40,691 nucleotides of DNA from Clostridium puniceum (GCF_002006345.1 NZ_LZZM01000197.1:1-40691); one strand, 5' to 3'. Counted from the stretch's first letter, positions 15,367 through 24,048 are shown. Notes: a model not told the origin generated them from the letters alone. Numbers and translations are program-made.

Positions 15367-15394
15367 ATTATATGTAAGAAAATTCTATATTCAA
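15367..15394 (-). promoter_or_regulatory. Promoter of the small-gene/trpS operon
   Basis: TTGAAT (15389-15394), a 16-bp spacer and TATAAT (15367-15372) lie on the minus strand. It is downstream of the terminator of the universal stress gene, so the trpS operon has its own start. The 5' leader is about 75 nt. Confidence 0.55.
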
Positions 15395-15400
15395 ACATAA

Positions 15401-15437
15401 AGACCATCTTAAAAATAAAACTTTCTAAGATAGTCTA
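15401..15437 (-). terminator. Hairpin after the universal stress gene
   Basis: AGACCATCTTA and TAAGATAGTCT pair around a 14-nt loop. On the plus strand an A-rich tract flanks it. A third copy of the arm (TAGACTATCTT, 15487-15498) lies upstream on the minus strand and could pair with the same middle arm, giving an alternative fold. Confidence 0.5.
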
Positions 15438-15523
15438 AAAAAATTCACTTGAATGAAATTTTTATAATCAGGCATATGAAAGAAAATAGACTATCTTGCT
15501 GACTTATTATTCTTTGAATATAA

Positions 15524-15955
15524 CTAAGTAATACTGATCGTAAAATCATTAGGAACTATCATTACAATACATTTAGCACGTTTTACGACATTTGTTGTTA
15601 CTGATCCTATCATTCTAGTTAAACCTCTCTTCGTAGACTTAGTCATAACTATTATTCCTATGTTTTCTTCATTAGCTTTCTTTATAATTTCGTCTCCTGG
15701 ATATCCAAAGGTAAAATATGTTTTAGTTTTATAGTCCTTCATCTTTTCTTTTGCTGCTTCTAATATTTCATCTCCTAATTCTTGAGCAAACTTGATTTCA
15801 TCTGCAACTATCATTTCATTTATTAATACAAGCTCTTTTACATTCATTATTACTATTTCAACAGAATCCTTTGGAAATATCTCTTTTACAAACTCTAAAG
15901 AATGCATACTTCTTTCTGTTCCATCTATTGGTATTAATATCTTCCTCTTATTCAT
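15524..15955 (-). CDS. Universal stress protein, UspA family
   Basis: A 143-residue single-domain Usp protein. The Rossmann-like alpha/beta opening is KILIPIDGTERSMHSLEF, and the C-terminal nucleotide-binding segment GSVTTNVVKRAKCIVMIVP matches the G-x2-G-x9-G-(S/T)-like ATP loop in part. Such proteins are dimeric, cytosolic and raised in growth arrest or stress; the target is unknown. AAAGGGGGAG precedes the ATG. It is a single gene with a terminator-like hairpin at its end. The 320 bp upstream to the Fe-S gene hold that gene's terminator and AT-rich DNA with no other gene. Confidence 0.88.
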   Translation of the reverse strand: MNKRKILIPIDGTERSMHSLEFVKEIFPKDSVEIVIMNVKELVLINEMIVADEIKFAQELGDEILEAAKEKMKDYKTKTYFTFGYPGDEIIKKANEENIGIIVMTKSTKRGLTRMIGSVTTNVVKRAKCIVMIVPNDFTISIT

Positions 15956-16211
15956 ATATACTCCCCCTTTAAATATCTAGTTAACATAATTATTCTACAT
16001 AATGTCCCCAATATCCTCTATTTTTTATATAATCAATATATTTTTTTGGTAATAAATTGATACTAAGAATCTTCATTAAATTTATATAGGTTCTAGTTAA
16101 TTATACAGAAAGCCTGTATAGCAATCATATGTATTTTATTTAATTAGAAATATACATTTTTATATTTATTTCTTATATAATTTATTTGCCTTCTTTCTAA
16201 TAAAAACGATT

Positions 16212-16258
16212 ATAGGGTATACTTTTATTAAAAAAACTTTGATAAAAGCATACCCTAT
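16212..16258 (-). terminator. Hairpin after the Fe-S protein gene
   Basis: ATAGGGTATACTTTTAT pairs with ATAAAAGCATACCCTAT with one mismatch around a T/A-rich loop, 18 bp after the stop. On the minus strand it is followed by ATAATCGTTTTT, a weak T-tract. The rest of the gap to 15956 is AT-rich and shows no gene or clear motif. Confidence 0.6.
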
Positions 16259-16275
16259 TTATATTTTAATTATTC

Positions 16276-17010
16276 TTATTCAAGAATTTCCCCATTAGTT
16301 GAAATAGTAACTATTTGCCAAGGAATCAACTTTTCACTTGCTTTAAGTGCATTCTTAACTGCATTTACTATTCCTCCGCAGCAAGGTACTTCCATTCTTA
16401 CTACAGTAAGGCTTTTTATCTCATTCATTTTTAAAATTGTTGTAAGTTTTTCTGAATAATCACCTTCATCAAGTTTAGGACAGCCTATTAATGTAATCCT
16501 ATTTTTAATAAATTTATTATGAAAATCACCATATGAATAAGCTGTGCAATCTGCTGCTATAAGTAAATTAGCATTATTAAAATATGGAGCATTTGGTGGT
16601 ACAAGTTTAATTTGAACTGGCCATTGATTTAATTGTGAAATTACTTCATTAGTGCTTGTATCACTTTTAGCTACTATTTTATTATGGTTTATTACTCGTG
16701 ATTGTGAACCTGGACAACCAAAAGGCATTTTTTCATTTTTATTTACTTCTATAGTTTCTTGTTCCATTTTTCTTCTTTCCATTTTTATTTTTACTGCTTC
16801 TTCATCATAAGGTGCTGCTTCACGTTCTTCAAAAGTTATGGCACCTGTTATACATGAAGGAAGACAATCTCCAAGTCCATCGCAATAGTCATCACGTAAC
16901 AATTTCGCTTTCCCATTTATCATACCAATTGCACCCTCATGACAAGCACTTGCACAAAGTCCACAGCCATTACATTTTTCTTCATCTATTTTAATAACTC
17001 TTCTTATCAT
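16276..17010 (-). CDS. Ferredoxin-domain Fe-S protein of unknown partner
   Basis: A 244-residue protein. The N-terminal ferredoxin-like domain has a standard cluster motif CNGCGLCASACHEGAI and a second, altered one CDGLGDCLPSC (C-x5-C-x3-C), a variant I recall for this clostridial family. The C-terminal domain has further Cys-containing motifs (FGCPGS, IGCPKLD and VPCCGG), suggesting another metal site or a thiol role. It should act as an electron carrier or a small redox enzyme in the cytosol. ATG 17010 fits the GGTG site 6 nt upstream. It is monocistronic, with no neighbour naming its partner. Confidence 0.7.
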   Translation of the reverse strand: MIRRVIKIDEEKCNGCGLCASACHEGAIGMINGKAKLLRDDYCDGLGDCLPSCITGAITFEEREAAPYDEEAVKIKMERRKMEQETIEVNKNEKMPFGCPGSQSRVINHNKIVAKSDTSTNEVISQLNQWPVQIKLVPPNAPYFNNANLLIAADCTAYSYGDFHNKFIKNRITLIGCPKLDEGDYSEKLTTILKMNEIKSLTVVRMEVPCCGGIVNAVKNALKASEKLIPWQIVTISTNGEILE

Positions 17011-17250
17011 AAAATTCACCATCCTATTATTTTTATACTCATGTAAATTTATTTATATAAAACTGATCACTTTTTCTATTATTTATATCAAATGATTTAC
17101 TTTATGATGTTATTATACAAAAATGTACTTATTATTTCCGTTTCATTTGTAACAAACCAAAAATTATTTTAATTTTTCTAAGTTTCAAACTAATTAACCT
17201 ATAGCATCAACATATTTGTTTACTATTTTATTAGCTATTTTTTCATTCTT

Positions 17251-18090
17251 CTAAATCAGAATCAAATTCTTCATACTAAAGTCTAATATTTTTGCGGAGT
17301 GAGTCAACGCACCAACAGATATATAATCTACACCAAGTTCTGCAATTTTTTTTATATTACCTAATTCCGCATTACCTGAAAATTCTGTTAATGCTCTTTT
17401 ATTTATTAACACTACTGCCTCTTTTGCTAAATCTAAATTCATATTATCTAGCATTATTATATCCGCCCTAGCTTCTAAAGCTTCTTTTACCATTTCTAAA
17501 TTCTCAGCTTCCACTTCTATTTTTCTAACAAATGAAGAATTGCTTCTCGCAAGCTCTACAGCATTTTTTATTCCACCTGCTGCACTTATATGATTATCCT
17601 TAAGCATAACCCCATCAGATAAATTAAACCGATGATTATGTCCTCCACCAACTTTTACTGAATATTTTTCTAATATTCTAAGGTTTGGTGTTGTTTTTCT
17701 GGTATCTAATAATTTTGCATTTGTATGATTTATTTCTTGTACATATTTATTGGTTAAAGTAGCTATTCCACTCATTCTTTGAAGTAAATTTAATGATACT
17801 CTTTCCCCAACTAATAAATTTCTAGTACTCCCTTTTAAAAAGCCAACCTTATCTTTTGGATATACCTTATCTCCATCGTTTTTGCATAATTTGACTTCTA
17901 CATCTCCTAGTATATTAAATACCCTTTTAAAAACTTCAAGTCCTGCAGCTATCCCCTCTTCTTTGCATAACAATTCTACTGTAGAAATACTTTCTTTACC
18001 TATAATAGAGTTTGTTGTTATATCTTCATTTGTAACATCCTCAATAAGTGCATTTTTTATTATCTTATCTATAACTAAGTAGTTCATCAT
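17251..18090 (-). CDS. nadC: Nicotinate-nucleotide pyrophosphorylase (quinolinate phosphoribosyltransferase)
   Basis: A 279-residue enzyme that joins quinolinate and PRPP to give nicotinate mononucleotide, CO2 and PPi. Family features include EDVTNEDITT near the N-terminus, RMSGIATLTNKYV, LDTRKTTPNLR, the KVGGGHNHRFNLSDGVMLKDNH block and the EVEAENLEM barrel strand. ATG 18090 is preceded by a G-rich site and overlaps the end of nadB by 26 bp, so they are translationally coupled. Longer starts near 18120 would lie deep inside nadB. It is the last gene of nadABC. Confidence 0.95.
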   Translation of the reverse strand: MMNYLVIDKIIKNALIEDVTNEDITTNSIIGKESISTVELLCKEEGIAAGLEVFKRVFNILGDVEVKLCKNDGDKVYPKDKVGFLKGSTRNLLVGERVSLNLLQRMSGIATLTNKYVQEINHTNAKLLDTRKTTPNLRILEKYSVKVGGGHNHRFNLSDGVMLKDNHISAAGGIKNAVELARSNSSFVRKIEVEAENLEMVKEALEARADIIMLDNMNLDLAKEAVVLINKRALTEFSGNAELGNIKKIAELGVDYISVGALTHSAKILDFSMKNLILI

Positions 18091-19372
18091 CCAATTTCCC
18101 CCCCATTTCTTTGATAACATTCATAGCTAATTTCTTGTTTTCTACTACTATATCTTCTATATATTTATTTAGTTTATCAACAGAGGAAACTTTAATTTCC
18201 AAATTATCAACAATGCTGTTAATTAAATTTGCAGTTCTTCTCGAAAACACAAGTCCCTCAAGTAAAGAATTACTTGCAAGTCTATTAGCTCCATGTATTC
18301 CAGTACAACTTGCTTCTCCAACTGCATATAAGTTTTCCATAGATGTTTTTGAATTTAAGTCAACCTTTATTCCCCCCATAAAAAAATGTTGTGCTGGAGA
18401 CACTTTAATATATTCCTTTGTTATATCCGTTCCTCTTTTTAAACACTCTTCATAAATAGTTGAAAATCTACTTATTATATAGTCTCTCCCCAAAAATCTT
18501 ATATCTAAATTTACATATGGAGTTTCAGTTTCCTTTATTTGTTCATATACAGCTTCTGAGACAACATCTCTAGGTAAAAGTTCATTTATAAATCTTTCTC
18601 CCCTTATATTTGTAAGAATTCCACCTTCACCTCTTAAAGATTCAGATATTAAAAATCTTCTTTTATTATTTCCTTCTTCATAAAATGCTGTTGGATGAAT
18701 TTGAATATAATTCATATCCTTTAAAGTTATATTATGCTTTATGGCAACTGCTATCCCATCACCTGTTAATATTCTTTGATTTGTTGAATTGTTAAATAAT
18801 CCCCCTATTCCACCTGTAGCTAGCACTACTGCTTTTGCATAAACATTTATTTGTTCATCTTCTTTCAATAATATTGCCCCAATACACTCACTATCTTTTT
18901 CTATTATGTCCACAAAATACGTATCTTCATAGACATCTATATTCTCTCTTTGTTTTACTTTTTCAATAAGAATATTACCAGTACTTTCCCCTGTATTGTC
19001 CTTTGTATGCACTATTCGATTTATAGAATGTGCTCCTTCCTTAGTAAAATTTAAAGTTTCATCTTCTTCTCTATCAAATTTTAATCCCATTTCTATTAAG
19101 GTATTTATATTCTCAATAGATTCAGAAATTAAAACTTTAACTGCTTCTAAATCATTTTTATACTTTCCGGCTTTTAATGTATCTTCTATATATAATGGAA
19201 TATCCGAAGTACCTCTTGCAACAGATATTCCGCCTTGTGCTAAATAAGTATTACTACAGCTTATTTTATCCTTGCATACGACTAATATATTTAAATCTTT
19301 TCTTAAATTTAATGCACAATAAAGCCCTGATACCCCTGAACCTATTATTAATACATCAACAAATTTATTCAT
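18065..19372 (-). CDS. nadB: L-aspartate oxidase
   Basis: A 435-residue flavoenzyme that oxidises L-aspartate to iminoaspartate for NadA; in anaerobes fumarate is the likely acceptor. The FAD-binding GxGxxG is at the N-terminus (IIGSGVSGLYCALNL). TYLAQGGISVA, HSINRIVHTKDNTG and the HPTAFY and SLRGEGGIL blocks match the succinate dehydrogenase/NadB superfamily. The C-terminal helical domain is short, as is common in clostridia. It starts 2 bp after the nadA stop, and its end overlaps nadC. Confidence 0.95.
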   Translation of the reverse strand: MNKFVDVLIIGSGVSGLYCALNLRKDLNILVVCKDKISCSNTYLAQGGISVARGTSDIPLYIEDTLKAGKYKNDLEAVKVLISESIENINTLIEMGLKFDREEDETLNFTKEGAHSINRIVHTKDNTGESTGNILIEKVKQRENIDVYEDTYFVDIIEKDSECIGAILLKEDEQINVYAKAVVLATGGIGGLFNNSTNQRILTGDGIAVAIKHNITLKDMNYIQIHPTAFYEEGNNKRRFLISESLRGEGGILTNIRGERFINELLPRDVVSEAVYEQIKETETPYVNLDIRFLGRDYIISRFSTIYEECLKRGTDITKEYIKVSPAQHFFMGGIKVDLNSKTSMENLYAVGEASCTGIHGANRLASNSLLEGLVFSRRTANLINSIVDNLEIKVSSVDKLNKYIEDIVVENKKLAMNVIKEMGGKLDDELLSYR

Positions 19373-19374
19373 AG

Positions 19375-20394
19375 CTAATTACCTAGTTCATTTTCAGCTA
19401 TTATAGATCCTAACTTATATGTAGCTCTTATATTTGCTAACTTGTGTGTAGTTCTTATATTTGCTAACTTGTGTGTAGTTCTTATATTTGCTAACTTGTG
19501 CATATTTTCTAAAGATCTTAAAGCTTTTTTTCTAGTTTCTTCATCTAGGACTATTTCATTCCTTAAATTTAATAGGGCATCATATAAATTTTCAAGGGTT
19601 GTCTTCTTCATATCTTGACAACATATTCTATCTCCAGGTATAAAAAAGCTCTTATTGGCATTTTTCTTTTTTAATTCATGTAAAATTCCTTCTTCTGTTC
19701 CTATTATAAATTCATTTCCAGAATCTTCAGTTGCATAATCTATTATTCCACTTGTGCTTCCTATATAATCTGATATATCTCTTATTTCCTTCGTACATTC
19801 TGGATGAACTAACACTTTCGCATCTTTATGCTTTTCTTTTACTTTTAATATATCTTCTCTGCTTATTTTATTATGGCATCTACAAAATCCATCCCATAAT
19901 ATAAATTCTTTCTCCGGAAAAAATTCAGAAATATATCCCCCTAAATTTCTATCTGGCAAAAACATAATTTGTTTATTCGGTACATTTTTTAATATTTTTA
20001 AGGCACTTGAAGATGTTACAGCTACATCACAGTGAGCTTTTACACTATATGTTGAGTTTATATAACAAACTACATATGCTTCTGGATATTTTTCCTTTAA
20101 TTCTAATACTGCTTTTCCACTTGCCATATCTGCCATAGAGCAGCCCGCACTAGGACATGGCATTAAAACTGTTTTATGTGGTGATAAAATCTTTGCACTT
20201 TCAGCCATAAATCTAACCCCACAAAACATTATAATTTCTTCTTTGCACTCTCTAGCTATTTCACTTAAATAATAGGAATCTCCTACAAAATCTGCAAGTT
20301 CCTGCACTAATCCTGGTTGATAATAATGAGCAAGGATAATTGCATTTTTTTCTTTTTTTAATCTTAATATTTCTTGAACTAAATCTCCCCTCAT
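19375..20394 (-). CDS. nadA: Quinolinate synthase with a repeat-bearing C-terminal tail
   Basis: A 339-residue 4Fe-4S enzyme that condenses iminoaspartate with dihydroxyacetone phosphate to quinolinate. The AHYYQ motif is at 22-26 and conserved cluster-Cys positions are seen: Cys85 in GCSMADM, Cys171 in DGFCRCH and Cys258/259 in GDRICCQD; HPEC is at 197-200. Catalytic domains of this type usually end near residue 300. Here about 40 residues follow with the 9-residue unit HKLANIRTT in tandem, encoded by a 27-bp DNA repeat. The tail is probably dispensable. It is the first gene of nadABC, with a strong promoter. Confidence 0.95.
   Translation of the reverse strand: MRGDLVQEILRLKKEKNAIILAHYYQPGLVQELADFVGDSYYLSEIARECKEEIIMFCGVRFMAESAKILSPHKTVLMPCPSAGCSMADMASGKAVLELKEKYPEAYVVCYINSTYSVKAHCDVAVTSSSALKILKNVPNKQIMFLPDRNLGGYISEFFPEKEFILWDGFCRCHNKISREDILKVKEKHKDAKVLVHPECTKEIRDISDYIGSTSGIIDYATEDSGNEFIIGTEEGILHELKKKNANKSFFIPGDRICCQDMKKTTLENLYDALLNLRNEIVLDEETRKKALRSLENMHKLANIRTTHKLANIRTTHKLANIRATYKLGSIIAENELGN
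19404..19511. repeat. 27-bp tandem repeat at the end of nadA
   Basis: Two copies, 19431-19457 and 19458-19484, are identical. A third (from 19485) keeps the first 16 bp and an upstream one (19404-19430) is degenerate. The unit length is a multiple of 3, so copy-number changes keep the reading frame. Confidence 0.9.
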
Positions 20395-20420
20395 ATTTAC
20401 ACCTCTCCTCTTTTATTTTT

Positions 20421-20440
20421 ACAGATGTATATACACCAAT
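20421..20440. promoter_or_regulatory. Candidate niacin-repressor (NiaR-like) operator
   Basis: TGTATATACA (20426-20435) is a perfect palindrome within ACAGATGTATATACACCAAT, just downstream of the nadA transcription start. Firmicutes NiaR represses nadABC through a TGT-TA-ACA-type dyad. The match is from memory and partial. Confidence 0.4.
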
Positions 20441-20446
20441 AGACAT

Positions 20447-20475
20447 ATTATATCACCACACTTTTTTATGTTCAA
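20447..20475 (-). promoter_or_regulatory. Promoter of the nadABC operon
   Basis: TTGAAC (20470-20475), a 17-bp spacer and TATAAT (20447-20452) lie on the minus strand, giving a leader of about 45 nt. Spacing and hexamers are near consensus. Confidence 0.75.
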
Positions 20476-20510
20476 CAGAATTAATAATATTAACTAAAAT
20501 AATTATAAAT

Positions 20511-20552
20511 AAAAAAAGTTACGCTTAAATTAAACTTTGAGCGTAACTTTTT
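20511..20552 (-). terminator. Terminator after the PocR-chemoreceptor gene
   Basis: AAAAAGTTACGCT pairs with AGCGTAACTTTTT around a 14-nt loop that itself starts with complementary AA/TT. It sits 8 bp after the gene's stop. The minus strand runs into AACTTTTTTTATTT. Confidence 0.75.
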
Positions 20553-20560
20553 CTTTATTA

Positions 20561-21607
20561 TTATTTTGATTTTTCCATCATATTGCTTAATTGATCTGCG
20601 ATATATACTGAATCTTGAATATTTGCACTAACTTCCTCCATTGCTCTAGATTGTTCTTGGGTTGTTTCAAGAGTTATTTTAGAATTTTTTATAGTTCCCC
20701 GAACTGATTCTTGTATTTTAGTTGTTAAGTCTGAAATTGTTTTTGCTGTTTCTCTAGAACTTTCAGCTAAATTTTTTTATTTCCTTTGCTACAACTGAAA
20801 ACCCCTTACCAACTTCTCCTGCACGCGCTGCTTCAATAGACGCATTAAGACCTAACATTTTTGTTTGAGATGCAATACTTTTTATTGCATCAAGTATTGT
20901 ATTTATTTGATCTGTAACCACACCTACTTGGGTTATCTCACTATTTAGCTCTTCCTGTTGAGATGAAATTTCTGCTGCTGATGCAGAAAGTTCTTCTACC
21001 GTTGCTATACTTTCATAAAATTGTTAGATAATCTTTTAGACAATAAATCTAATTCAATTCGGTTATATCCATTTTTAGCCAATGAATTTACAACAATAAA
21101 TAATACATTAGCAGCTTTTTCTATATGTTTAAAATCCACTATGTTAACTTCATTGGCTGCATCTACAAAGTCTTGTGGATTTACATCTATCTCTTTTGCA
21201 ATTTGTATAAAATCCTTTTCCTTAGGTTTATCAGTTAACATTTGTCCACCTAAAACAGTCCCTAGCAATTTTCCTTCTACAATAATAGGTGCAGCAAAAT
21301 CTACAAGTCCAGCATAACATGCTCCTACAAATGGTTTTCCTGTTTTTACGGCTTCTTCTCCCATTCTTTTATGAGACGCAGCACATCTATCATCACCTTT
21401 TTTGGTTGAATGAACAAAACCTTCGCAGAACCTTGTATAACTACTAGAATTTGTTATTGGATTTCCATCTTTGTCTACAGTTACACTCGCACAATTCATT
21501 GCAAAAGCAAAATCATCTTGAAATTTTTGCAATAACTTAATATCTATTATGTCCTTTATCTCTAAAGAATTCATATCTAATTGATTTTCATCTAACATTT
21601 TTATCAT
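20561..21607 (-). pseudogene. PocR-domain methyl-accepting chemotaxis protein with two frameshifts
   Basis: The first 200 residues (21607 down to about 21015) are an intact PocR ligand-binding domain. It has CEGFVHSTKKGDDRC, then KTGKPFVGACYAGLVDFAAPII with conserved Cys and the GQML block. The frame then breaks: a T appears missing at about 21015-21020, after which another frame reads [19 protein letters not shown] and the chemoreceptor tip [28 protein letters not shown] second shift (+1) near 20770-20779 in an A/T run restores a third frame to [15 protein letters not shown] and the stop at 20561. The two shifts are -1 and +1. An intact protein would be about 347 residues, cytosolic or membrane-free. 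Both shifts are in homopolymers, so sequencing error or slippage must be considered. Confidence 0.85.
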
Positions 21608-21831
21608 AACAATCTCCCCTTCTTTTCTCTAAATATTTATATAAATTTTATTACATATAATCATCTTTGCAAACATAATTTCGAAATTATTTTCTATATT
21701 TTTTATTCACATTTAATTTATTTTTTTAATTGTCGACTTTATTTTTACTTGCTTGAATGATTTTAGATTATTTTGTAATGTTTATTTAATTTTTTCTTGT
21801 TTTTTGAAACAAATTATTTTAATTTATTCTA

Positions 21832-21860
21832 TTGACAAATACTAGCCACAATTGTATTAT
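21832..21860 (+). promoter_or_regulatory. Promoter of the GntR-ABC operon
   Basis: A perfect -35 TTGACA (21832-21837), a 17-bp spacer and TATTAT (21855-21860). A GAAGGAG site follows before the ATG at 21918. The gap from 21608 to here is extremely AT-rich and shows no gene. Confidence 0.85.
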
Positions 21861-21889
21861 TGTATTAACAACTTAGTACAATAATACAA
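21852..21889. promoter_or_regulatory. Inverted repeat operator of the GntR regulator
   Basis: TTGTATTATTGTA (21852-21864) and TACAATAATACAA (21877-21889) are a perfect 13-bp inverted repeat with a 12-bp spacer. The first arm covers the -10 box and the second covers the start region. That is the expected place for autorepression by the adjacent YtrA-type GntR protein. The inner 10 bp of each arm recur at 25971-25996. Confidence 0.75.
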
Positions 21890-21917
21890 AGGCATACTTT
21901 TGTGAAGGAGTGAGACT

Positions 21918-22286
21918 ATGTCATGGAATTTTAATGATGAAAGACCAATTTATTTACAACTAATGGAACAAATACAACTTCGAATAGTTTCAGGTTTATA
22001 TAAAGTTGGTGAAAAGTTACCATCTGTTAGGGAGATGGCAAGTGATGCATCTGTTAATCCAAACACGATGCAAAAAGCACTTACTGAATTAGAGAGAACA
22101 GGTTTAGTTTATAGTCAAAGAACAAGTGGTAGATTTATTACGGAGGATAGTAATATGATTAAAGATATTAGAAATGAACTTGCAAAAGAACAAATTGAAA
22201 AGTTTCTTTACAATATGGAAAAAATCGGCTATACAAAAAAAGAAACAATAGAACTTATAGAAATTGTATCAAAGGAGATGAAATAA
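21918..22286 (+). CDS. GntR-family (YtrA subfamily) transcriptional regulator
   Basis: A 122-residue protein with a winged helix (RPIYLQLMEQIQLRIVSGLY, then KLPSVREMASDASVNPNTMQ and LTELERTGLVYSQRTSGRFI) and only a short C-terminal helical tail for dimerisation, the mark of the YtrA group. These repress ABC transporter operons by binding an operator at their own promoter. The operator candidate is at 21852-21889. The stop overlaps the next start (22286), so the three genes form one translationally coupled operon. Confidence 0.92.
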   Translation: MSWNFNDERPIYLQLMEQIQLRIVSGLYKVGEKLPSVREMASDASVNPNTMQKALTELERTGLVYSQRTSGRFITEDSNMIKDIRNELAKEQIEKFLYNMEKIGYTKKETIELIEIVSKEMK

Positions 22287-23065
22287 TGAATAATGATGAA
22301 AATAACATGCTTTACGATGATAGTAAAATTAATTCTAAATCTAGCTTTACAAATAGCAACTTGGATAACAGCCCTATTTTAGAATGTAAAAACCTAGTTA
22401 AAACTTATGCTAATTCTGAAGCCTTAAAAAGTATTAACTTAGCAATTAATCGTGGCAGAATTGTTGGTTTGCTTGGACCTAATGGTAGTGGTAAAAGTAC
22501 ACTTATAAAGCTTGCAAATGGACTTTTAACTCCATCAAGTGGAGAAATATTAATAAATGGTCTTAAGCCTGGGATTGAAACAAAAAAAATTGTTTCATAT
22601 TTACCTGAGAGAACTTATCTAAATGACTGGATGAAAGTTTCAGACATTATTAATTTCTTTAAAGATTTTTATGATAATTTTAATCCTGAAAAAGCTTATA
22701 TTATGCTTAAAAAGCTAAATATTAATCCTGATGATAAACTAAAAACTATGTCTAAGGGAACTAAAGAAAAGGTTCAACTTATTTTAGTAATGAGTAGAGA
22801 AGCAGATCTTTATTTACTAGATGAACCAATAGCAGGTGTTGACCCTGCCGCTAGAGATTATATTCTAAATACCATAATAACTAACTATAATGAAAATGCT
22901 ACTATTATTATATCTACTCATCTTATCTCAGATATTGAAAGAATATTAGATGATGTAGTATTTATATCCTATGGTAAAATATGCTTAACTAAGACTGTGG
23001 ATGAAATTAGAGAAGATGAAGGAAAGAGTGTTGATACTCTATTTAGGGAGGTATTCAGATGTTAG
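22286..23065 (+). CDS. ABC transporter ATP-binding protein
   Basis: A 259-residue ATPase. Residues 1-32 are a polar, Asn/Ser-rich extension before the ABC domain, which starts at PILECKNLVK. Walker A is GPNGSGKST, the signature reads MSKGTKEKVQL (a degenerate LSGGQ, usual in this family) and Walker B ends ADLYLLDEPIAGVDP; the switch His is in IISTHLISD. It powers the next gene's membrane protein. The substrate is unknown; homologues with a YtrA-type regulator act in cell-envelope or antibiotic stress. Gene starts overlap at both ends. Confidence 0.93.
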   Translation: MNNDENNMLYDDSKINSKSSFTNSNLDNSPILECKNLVKTYANSEALKSINLAINRGRIVGLLGPNGSGKSTLIKLANGLLTPSSGEILINGLKPGIETKKIVSYLPERTYLNDWMKVSDIINFFKDFYDNFNPEKAYIMLKKLNINPDDKLKTMSKGTKEKVQLILVMSREADLYLLDEPIAGVDPAARDYILNTIITNYNENATIIISTHLISDIERILDDVVFISYGKICLTKTVDEIREDEGKSVDTLFREVFRC

Positions 23066-23880
23066 TAAAATTAATGAAATATGAAATTAAAGCAACAGCT
23101 AGAATCCTTATTCCACTTTATATTGCATTATTGGCTTTTGCTATTATTAATAAAATTTTTATTGGAACTGGCCTTGCTGATAAGCTTGAAGGTTTTGGTT
23201 CAATACCATTTATTCTTAGTATCTTTGGATATGGTTGTACAATGGCTGCCGTTTTCATCGTTACCTTCTTTGTAATAATACAAAGATTTTATAAAAATTT
23301 ACTTGGAGATGAAGGATACCTAATGAATACCCTACCAGTAAGCACTATGACAAATCTTACAAGTAAACTTTCAATTGCAAGTTTTTGGAATATTGTAAGT
23401 GCTTTTGTTGCAATTCTTTCAATACTTATAATGGCATTTGAGCCTATTTCCTTTAATAATTTTTTCACAGAAATGTCTGATGTACTTTCAAAAGGTTATT
23501 CCGAAATAGGCATACAACTTTATATACTCATTTTTGAAGTAATTGTTTTGATTTTAGTGGCCCTTTTAAGATCTCTTACTATGATTTATGCTTCAATAGC
23601 AATTGGGCACCTATTTAGCAAACATAGAATTCTTTCAGCTTTTGGTGCATTTATAGGATTAAATTTCATTACTGGAGCAATTTCAACTGCTATAACATTG
23701 GCTTTTTCAATAGTAGGTAATAGACTTGATCATCTACAAAATATACATTTAGATAATGCTGCTGCACTTTCAGTTGCTCATGGATTTATAATAGGTATTA
23801 TTATATTTAACCTATTATTCTTCTTAGCTTACTTTATAATAACTAATTATATACTAAAAAATAAATTGAATTTAGAATAA
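23059..23880 (+). CDS. ABC transporter permease
   Basis: A 273-residue membrane protein with about six hydrophobic segments (for example ILIPLYIALLAFAIINKIFI, the ILSIFGYGCTMAAVFIVTFF region, YILIFEVIVLILVALL and the last GFIIGIIIFNLLFFLAYFII). Between segments 2 and 3 is the FYKNLLGDEGYLMNTLPVS loop, a stretch typical of ABC-2-like permeases of this group. It overlaps the ATPase gene by 7 bp. Export of a peptide or other amphiphile is likely; the direction is not provable here. It is the last gene, followed by a strong bidirectional terminator. Confidence 0.88.
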   Translation: MLVKLMKYEIKATARILIPLYIALLAFAIINKIFIGTGLADKLEGFGSIPFILSIFGYGCTMAAVFIVTFFVIIQRFYKNLLGDEGYLMNTLPVSTMTNLTSKLSIASFWNIVSAFVAILSILIMAFEPISFNNFFTEMSDVLSKGYSEIGIQLYILIFEVIVLILVALLRSLTMIYASIAIGHLFSKHRILSAFGAFIGLNFITGAISTAITLAFSIVGNRLDHLQNIHLDNAAALSVAHGFIIGIIIFNLLFFLAYFIITNYILKNKLNLE

Positions 23881-23990
23881 TTGAGTACAATTATTAGATT
23901 TCAAAAAAATTATTTGAAGAAGATTATAAAATCAAATTACTAATGCCTAAACATTTATAAACATGTAATTTCTTATAGTTATGATAATAC

Positions 23991-24043
23991 AAAAAAGTAG
24001 TAATAATACATTGAAATAATTTCATGTATCATTACTACTTTTT
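23991..24043. terminator. Bidirectional terminator between permease genes
   Basis: AAAAAGTAGTAAT with ATACATTGAAA pairs with TTTCATGTAT and ATTACTACTTTTT, a stem of over 20 bp with small mismatches around TAA. It has A-runs on the left and T-runs on the right, and serves the two convergent genes. Confidence 0.8.
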
Positions 24044-24048
24044 ATAAT

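Noticed and set aside
15288..15523. T-box or tryptophan leader upstream of the trpS operon
   Set aside because: No T-box sequence of GGTGG type or specifier-loop structure is visible, and the likely promoter leaves only about 75 nt of leader.
20261..20446. 61-codon frame overlapping the nadA start
   Set aside because: It covers the nadA promoter leader and first codons in another frame, has no separate ribosome binding site and encodes a Lys/Arg-rich sequence typical of a shadow.
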